In this document: in pieces, positions 6,489-9,637 of the stretch
Layout of the letters: every line of letters begins with the position of its first letter
Numbering within the stretch: the first letter of the stretch is position 1
NCBI GenBank assembly: GCA_013375335.1
Contig: JABXJZ010000041.1
Coordinates: forward strand, 1 to 9,637
Length of the DNA: 9,637 bases
Origin: Desulfobacterales bacterium
GTDB taxonomy: Bacteria > Desulfobacterota > DSM-4660 > Desulfatiglandales > B25-G16
Direction: 5' to 3'
Notes under the pieces: model-generated
Told to the model about the DNA's origin: nothing
The model's input: only the letters and a program-made list of their open reading frames with translations
Databases searched by the model: none
Program-made: the position numbers and the translations under genes

Positions 6489-6646
6489 AGCTTATACCTC
6501 ATAGTAGTTATGGTAATGTCAATAGTTGGTCCTCCTTGTATTCCCAAATGCTCACTACCTTTTGCCTTCAATGGACCCGCCCACGACGGAGCAACTATCA
6601 CCTGAGGCTAACTTATTTACGGTAAGTGAGTAAGGAGAGAAGAGCA
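6489..6646 (-). promoter_or_regulatory. Structured rpmI-rplT spacer, candidate translational control region
   Basis: This 158-base gap is long for rpmI-rplT, which are often closely spaced. On the mRNA strand, ATAGTTG (6598-6592) pairs perfectly with CAACTAT (6528-6522). After one C-C mismatch, TCC (6590-6588) pairs with GGA (6532-6530). The 3' arm contains or adjoins a full Shine-Dalgarno AAGGAGG (6537-6531), which the fold would partly sequester. Eight bases after it is a TTG followed by only three codons and a TAA (6522-6508), so this ribosome-binding site fronts at most a four-residue peptide. The true rplT Shine-Dalgarno (GAGGT) is nearer the ATG. L20 autoregulation of its operon is established in other bacteria; its use of this element is inference. 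Confidence 0.4.
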
Positions 6647-6844
6647 TCAATGATAGGGAAGCAACCGTGCCACCTTCTTTATATCAGTCTTGTCGAGTAG
6701 AGTCGATTTTCTGAGATTTCTTTTCCTCTTAGATGACTTTTTCCCCATGATGTGGCTTGCGAAGGCCTTGCCTCTGAGCAGCTTTCCGCCACCCGTCCTC
6801 TTAAACCTCTTTAGAGCCCCCTTTCTGGTCTTTATCTTGGGCAC
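6647..6844 (-). CDS. rpmI: 50S ribosomal protein L35
   Basis: The 65-residue product is very basic and has the complete L35 pattern: PKIKTRKGALKRFKRTGGGK (2-21), then LLRGKAFASHIMGKKSSKRKRNLRK with the conserved HxxxxKS/R core, ending KKVARLLPYH. The length is that of the family (64-66). The start is a GTG (6844-6842) with GAGGT about eight to nine bases upstream; the mature N-terminus Pro-Lys-Ile-Lys confirms it. It lies 12 bases after infC, as in most bacteria, and is probably translated from the same mRNA and coupled to it. Confidence 0.97.
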   Translation of the reverse strand: MPKIKTRKGALKRFKRTGGGKLLRGKAFASHIMGKKSSKRKRNLRKSTLLDKTDIKKVARLLPYH

Positions 6845-6856
6845 GATGGGTTACCT

Positions 6857-7360
6857 CTATTTTGGCACAATGAGCATGGACATATATTTTTCTTGCAGCT
6901 TAGGGGGCACCTCTACAACCCCAATGTCTTCGATCTTTTCTATAATCTCTTGCAACAGGTTTAGCCCTATGTCAGCATGGGATATCTCCCTGCCCCTGAA
7001 TATCATGGAAACCCTCACCTTGTTTCCATTTCCCAGAAATTTTCTTATATTCCTTATCTTCACCCCTACATCATGTTCTGCAGTAAGGGGCCTGAGTTTG
7101 ATCTCCTTGAGGTGACTTGACCTGGATTTCCCCTTTTCTCTTTTGGCCTTCTCGTACCTCAGCTTACCGTAATCCATGATGCGGCAGACAGGAGGGTCTG
7201 CATTTGGGGCTACCTCAACCAGGTCAAGGTCGTTTTCCCTAGCTGCAAGCAGGGCCTTATCAATGGCGACGATCCCGATCTGCTTCCCGTCTGCTGAGAT
7301 TAACCTGACTCTCCCGGCCCTGATTTGCTCGTTGACCCTTACGTCCAGTTTTTTGCTAAT
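6857..7360 (-). CDS. infC: Translation initiation factor IF-3, starting at a rare ATT codon
   Basis: Calling only ATG, GTG and TTG starts would leave a 106-residue fragment from an internal ATG at 7177. The frame continues 61 codons upstream through clear IF3 sequence: SKKLDVRVNEQIRAGRVRLI, DGKQIGIVAIDKALLAARE, DLDLVEVAPNADPPVCRIMD. It reaches ATT (7360-7358), which is preceded by AGAGGAG six bases upstream and leaves only two bases after the thrS stop. That gives 167 residues with a complete N domain, the KLRYEKAKREKGK linker and the C domain (IKLRPLTAEHDVGVKIRNIR to the end). No ATG, GTG or TTG occurs in frame near the true N-terminus. IF3 binds the 30S subunit, prevents subunit joining and discriminates against non-canonical start codons. 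An AUU start lets IF3 repress its own translation, as established in E. coli. Confidence 0.95.
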   Translation of the reverse strand: MSKKLDVRVNEQIRAGRVRLISADGKQIGIVAIDKALLAARENDLDLVEVAPNADPPVCRIMDYGKLRYEKAKREKGKSRSSHLKEIKLRPLTAEHDVGVKIRNIRKFLGNGNKVRVSMIFRGREISHADIGLNLLQEIIEKIEDIGVVEVPPKLQEKYMSMLIVPK

Positions 7361-7362
7361 CG

Positions 7363-9279
7363 CTATCTCCTCTTTTCAGATTCACCCCTTATTCTATCAA
7401 TTAACTCCCCTGGAGACATGGACGGAAGGTTGCGACCATCTCTCAGCCTAACGGTTACATGACCAGTTTCCATCTCCTTGTCTCCCACGACCAGCATATA
7501 GGGGATCTTTTTCATCTGGGCCTCCCTTACCTTAAAGCTCAGTTTTTCATTCCTGAAGTCCGTCTCAACCCTGATCCCTGCCCCAAATAGGGTCTTGGAT
7601 AAGTCTTCGCCGTAGGGGATGTTGCGATCGGTGATGGTGAGCACAATTGACTGAACTGGGGCAAGCCATACGGGGAAGGCACCTGCATAGTGCTCGATTA
7701 GAATGCCAAGAAAGCGCTCAATAGAACCAAGTATTACGCGGTGAATCATTGCAGGTCGATGTTTTTCGCCGTCGGCCCCTACATAGGTGAGGTCAAATCG
7801 GTCCGGGAGCGCAAAATCGCATTGTATGGTAGCGCACTGCCAGCTCCTTTCAAGGGCATCCTTAAGCATGACATCTATCTTCGGGCCATAGAATGCGCCC
7901 TCTCCCTCATTTATTTGATAGGGGAGATTATGTTCTTCGACAGACTCTATCAATGCATGGATAGCCCTTTCCCAATCCTCGTCAGTACCGATCGACTTTG
8001 TCGGTCTTGTGCTTATCTCTAAATGATAGTCAAAGCCGAAGATGGCCATAATATCCCTTACAAAGTCCAATATACTCTTTATCTCACCCTTCAATTGCTC
8101 GTGCGTGCAGAGAATATGGGCATCGTCCTGGGTAAATTGTCGTGCCCTTATCAATCCGTGGAGCACACCAGAGCGTTCATGCCTGTGAACAGTCCCCAAT
8201 TCAAAGTATCTCTTTGGTAATTCCCGATAGCTTCTCAGCTTGGAGGAGTAAATGAGCATATGGGCCACACAGTTCATGGGTTTAATACCATAGGACTGGT
8301 CTTCTACAGAGGTAAAATACATATGCTCTCCATAGTGATCAAAGTGGCCTGATTTCTTCCATAGTTCGGTTTTTAGAAGTTGAGGCCCTTGTGCCAGTTC
8401 ATAGCCCCTTTTGAGATGTTCTCGTATCATAAATTCTTCAAGGATATGCCGAAGCATGGCCCCATTGGGATGAAATATAACCATGCCAGGACCAACATCA
8501 TCGCGGATGGTGAAAAGATCTAGCTGTCTTCCCAGTAAGCGGTGGTCCCTTTTTTTTGCCTCCTCAAGGTTCTTCAGGTGTGCATCAAGGGATTCCTGGT
8601 CGGCAAAGGCAACCCCGTAAATCCTGCTCAACATAGCGTTGTGTTCATCTCCCTTCCAGTATGCCCCAGCCACATTGGTGAGATGAAAGGCCTTTATCTT
8701 TCCTGTTGAGGGAACGTGTGGACCCCTGCACAAATCCGTGAAGTTTCCCTGTCTGTATATGCTCACCTTTTCCTCTGAAAGGTCTTCAAGGAGCTCAACC
8801 TTGTAAGGCTCACCCTGGGCCTTAAAAAGATCGATCGCCTCTTCCCTGGGAACTTCACTTCTAATGAAGGCGAGATCTTTATCGATTATTTCAGCCATCT
8901 TTGATTCTATGTCTGGAAGATCCTTGGCCTCGAATCGCCTCTCATAGTCGAAGTCATAGTAGAAACCGTCTTTGATGGCAGGACCGATAGTGACCTTTAC
9001 CCCAGGGAAGAGATCCTTCACCGCCTCGGCCATCACATGGGCAGCACTATGCCTCACTATCTGTAACCCCTCTTCGGAAGTTGTATAGACAGGCTCAATT
9101 TGGGCAGATGAGTTGATCTCCGCTGAGAGATCCTTGATCTCGCCGTTTATCTTGATTGCTGCCATCTTCTCCATGTTGTCTGTGCTCAAGGCCTTTAACG
9201 CCTCAAAGCCATTAAGGCCTTGCGCGGAAACCTCAACAGGAGGGGAGCCTTTCAGGTTTAGCCTTACCGTTTTTTCCAT
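7363..9279 (-). CDS. thrS: Threonine--tRNA ligase
   Basis: The 638-residue product is a full-length bacterial ThrRS. An N-terminal TGS domain (1-62) is followed by the editing domain, with HSAAH (His77, His81) and DLCRGPH (Asp182, Cys184, His188) matching the serine-editing site. The class II catalytic core has motif 2 (HRHERSGVLHGLIRARQFTQ, 365-384) and motif 3 (HRVILGSIERFLGIL, 513-527). The catalytic zinc ligands of the family are all present: Cys337 (KPMNC), His388 (DDAH) and His513 (MIHR). The C-terminal anticodon-binding domain covers about 540-638. An in-frame TGA two codons upstream fixes the ATG at 9279 as the most upstream start. No Shine-Dalgarno is evident before it, and the leader has an inverted repeat, so initiation may be regulated. 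It is first in the cluster; its stop is two bases from the infC ATT start. Confidence 0.98.
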   Translation of the reverse strand: MEKTVRLNLKGSPPVEVSAQGLNGFEALKALSTDNMEKMAAIKINGEIKDLSAEINSSAQIEPVYTTSEEGLQIVRHSAAHVMAEAVKDLFPGVKVTIGPAIKDGFYYDFDYERRFEAKDLPDIESKMAEIIDKDLAFIRSEVPREEAIDLFKAQGEPYKVELLEDLSEEKVSIYRQGNFTDLCRGPHVPSTGKIKAFHLTNVAGAYWKGDEHNAMLSRIYGVAFADQESLDAHLKNLEEAKKRDHRLLGRQLDLFTIRDDVGPGMVIFHPNGAMLRHILEEFMIREHLKRGYELAQGPQLLKTELWKKSGHFDHYGEHMYFTSVEDQSYGIKPMNCVAHMLIYSSKLRSYRELPKRYFELGTVHRHERSGVLHGLIRARQFTQDDAHILCTHEQLKGEIKSILDFVRDIMAIFGFDYHLEISTRPTKSIGTDEDWERAIHALIESVEEHNLPYQINEGEGAFYGPKIDVMLKDALERSWQCATIQCDFALPDRFDLTYVGADGEKHRPAMIHRVILGSIERFLGILIEHYAGAFPVWLAPVQSIVLTITDRNIPYGEDLSKTLFGAGIRVETDFRNEKLSFKVREAQMKKIPYMLVVGDKEMETGHVTVRLRDGRNLPSMSPGELIDRIRGESEKRR

Positions 9280-9290
9280 GGTTCAATGCT

Positions 9291-9330
9291 CGAGGTGAAA
9301 CTACCGAATGTAGGGGCAAGTAGGACCTCG
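9291..9330. repeat. Inverted repeat in the thrS leader
   Basis: CGAGGT (9291-9296) and ACCTCG (9325-9330) are perfect inverted arms. Between them CTAC (9301-9304) and GTAG (9310-9313) form a nested four-base stem with a five-base loop. GTAGG also occurs twice in direct order (9310 and 9320). In the mRNA this hairpin would end about 11 bases before the thrS ATG, where a ribosome-binding site would be expected but is not seen. E. coli thrS is repressed by its own product at a tRNA-like leader; a comparable role here is only a possibility. Confidence 0.4.
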
Positions 9331-9370
9331 ATACGTCATTGTGGCCATGTGTCCGTTAATCAGGGGTATA

Positions 9371-9398
9371 AATATCATCTTTATTCAATTCGTTGCAA
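9371..9398 (-). promoter_or_regulatory. Candidate promoter for the thrS cluster
   Basis: The minus strand carries TTGCAA (9398-9393), 16 bases, then GATATT (9376-9371), four of six matches in each box, inside a locally AT-rich stretch of an otherwise mixed spacer. It is the best promoter-like pair between the fumarase stop and thrS and would leave a leader of roughly 85 bases. The match is weak and read-through from the fumarase gene is an alternative. Confidence 0.35.
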
Positions 9399-9430
9399 GC
9401 CTTTATTTTCCTCGCGCCCGCGCCCCGTTG

Positions 9431-9637
9431 CTAATAGTCGGCCTCATCTGTCTTGGCATATCTGCCGATGCCTTCCTGGTAGAGATCGTTTCCCTTTGTG
9501 TCGTTAATCACTATCACAGGGAAATCCTCTACCTCTAACATCCTGATTGCCTCAGGTCCCAAATCGGCGTACGCAATGATTTCGGCCTTCTTTATCCGTT
9601 TCGCAAGGAGAGCCCCAGCCCCACCAGTGGCTCCAAA
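9431..9637 (-). CDS. Class I fumarase / tartrate dehydratase beta-type subunit, C-terminal part, cut by window edge
   Basis: The frame enters from the right edge and ends at TAG (9433-9431), giving the last 68 residues. The stretch FGATGGAGALLAKRIKKAEI (1-20), then AYADLGPEAIRMLEVEDFP (22-40) and VINDTKGNDLY (43-53) is characteristic of the C-terminal swivel domain of iron-sulphur class I fumarases. In many anaerobes this domain is a separate beta subunit that pairs with a 4Fe-4S alpha subunit. The enzyme interconverts fumarate and malate in the citric acid cycle; tartrate dehydratase is the close alternative and cannot be excluded from this fragment. The missing N-terminal part, and whether an alpha subunit gene precedes it, lie outside the window. 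It ends 151 bases before thrS. Confidence 0.9.
   Translation of the reverse strand, partial: FGATGGAGALLAKRIKKAEIIAYADLGPEAIRMLEVEDFPVIVINDTKGNDLYQEGIGRYAKTDEADY

Noticed and set aside
6499..6522. TTGACA upstream of rplT as a promoter
   Set aside because: The -35 match is perfect, but no acceptable -10 box lies 16 to 18 bases downstream, and the transcript would start at or inside the rplT ribosome-binding site.
6543..6564. Resemblance of GGTAGTGAGCATT in the rpmI-rplT spacer to a 23S rRNA segment, suggesting L20 mimicry
   Set aside because: The similarity is short, and by memory the matching 23S segment is not in the helix 40-41 region bound by L20, so the argument does not hold without an alignment.
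8549..8556. A8 run in thrS as a programmed slippage site
   Set aside because: It encodes Lys-Lys in a well-conserved helical region and either slipped frame would truncate an essential enzyme; chance is the simpler explanation.
9280..9430. A T-box riboswitch in front of thrS
   Set aside because: The conserved TGGNACCGCG core and the terminator/antiterminator layout are absent, and the leader is too short.
9398..9430. GC-rich stretch after the fumarase stop as an intrinsic terminator
   Set aside because: The GCGC repeats overlap without a usable loop, and what follows on the minus strand is an A-rich run, not a T-run.

Overview
The window is about 9.6 kb of bacterial DNA with every recognisable gene on the minus strand, so transcription runs from the right edge to the left. 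Most of it is the classic translation cluster thrS-infC-rpmI-rplT-pheS-pheT, followed by a small MerR-type regulator that overlaps pheT. A lipoprotein signal (Leu-Ser-Ala-Cys) implies a diderm cell. The cluster order with a MerR gene directly after pheT, the class I fumarase beta piece upstream, and the CaiB/BaiF CoA-transferase downstream suggest a Desulfobacterota ('Deltaproteobacteria')-like anaerobe or a nearby lineage. This placement is an inference from gene content only.

Right edge to about 9280: the last 68 codons of a class I fumarase/tartrate dehydratase beta-type subunit, then a 151-base spacer. The spacer holds a weak candidate promoter, an inverted repeat and a possible 15-codon leader ORF ahead of thrS. 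From 9279 to 2294: thrS, infC (which starts at a rare ATT codon two bases after the thrS stop), rpmI, a 158-base structured spacer, rplT, pheS (GTG start), an 88-base spacer carrying a TGACA/TGTCA repeat, pheT and the MerR gene. Together these encode two aminoacyl-tRNA synthetases, initiation factor IF3 and ribosomal proteins L35 and L20.

From 2293 leftwards the content changes. A 224-base spacer with no clear gene is followed by a secreted lipoprotein made of seven FG-GAP/VCBS aspartate-rich repeats, probably a seven-bladed beta-propeller. Next comes a 124-base spacer containing a long inverted repeat and a very good sigma-70 promoter. That promoter drives a CaiB/BaiF-family CoA-transferase that runs off the left edge. 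The CoA-transferase is clearly more GC-rich than the translation genes and contains a ten-G run.

No CRISPR array, insertion sequence, tRNA, rRNA or obvious new multi-gene system is visible. The notable points are regulatory or architectural: the ATT start of infC, the structured rpmI-rplT spacer, the repeat element between pheS and pheT, and the promoter and inverted repeat in front of the CoA-transferase.
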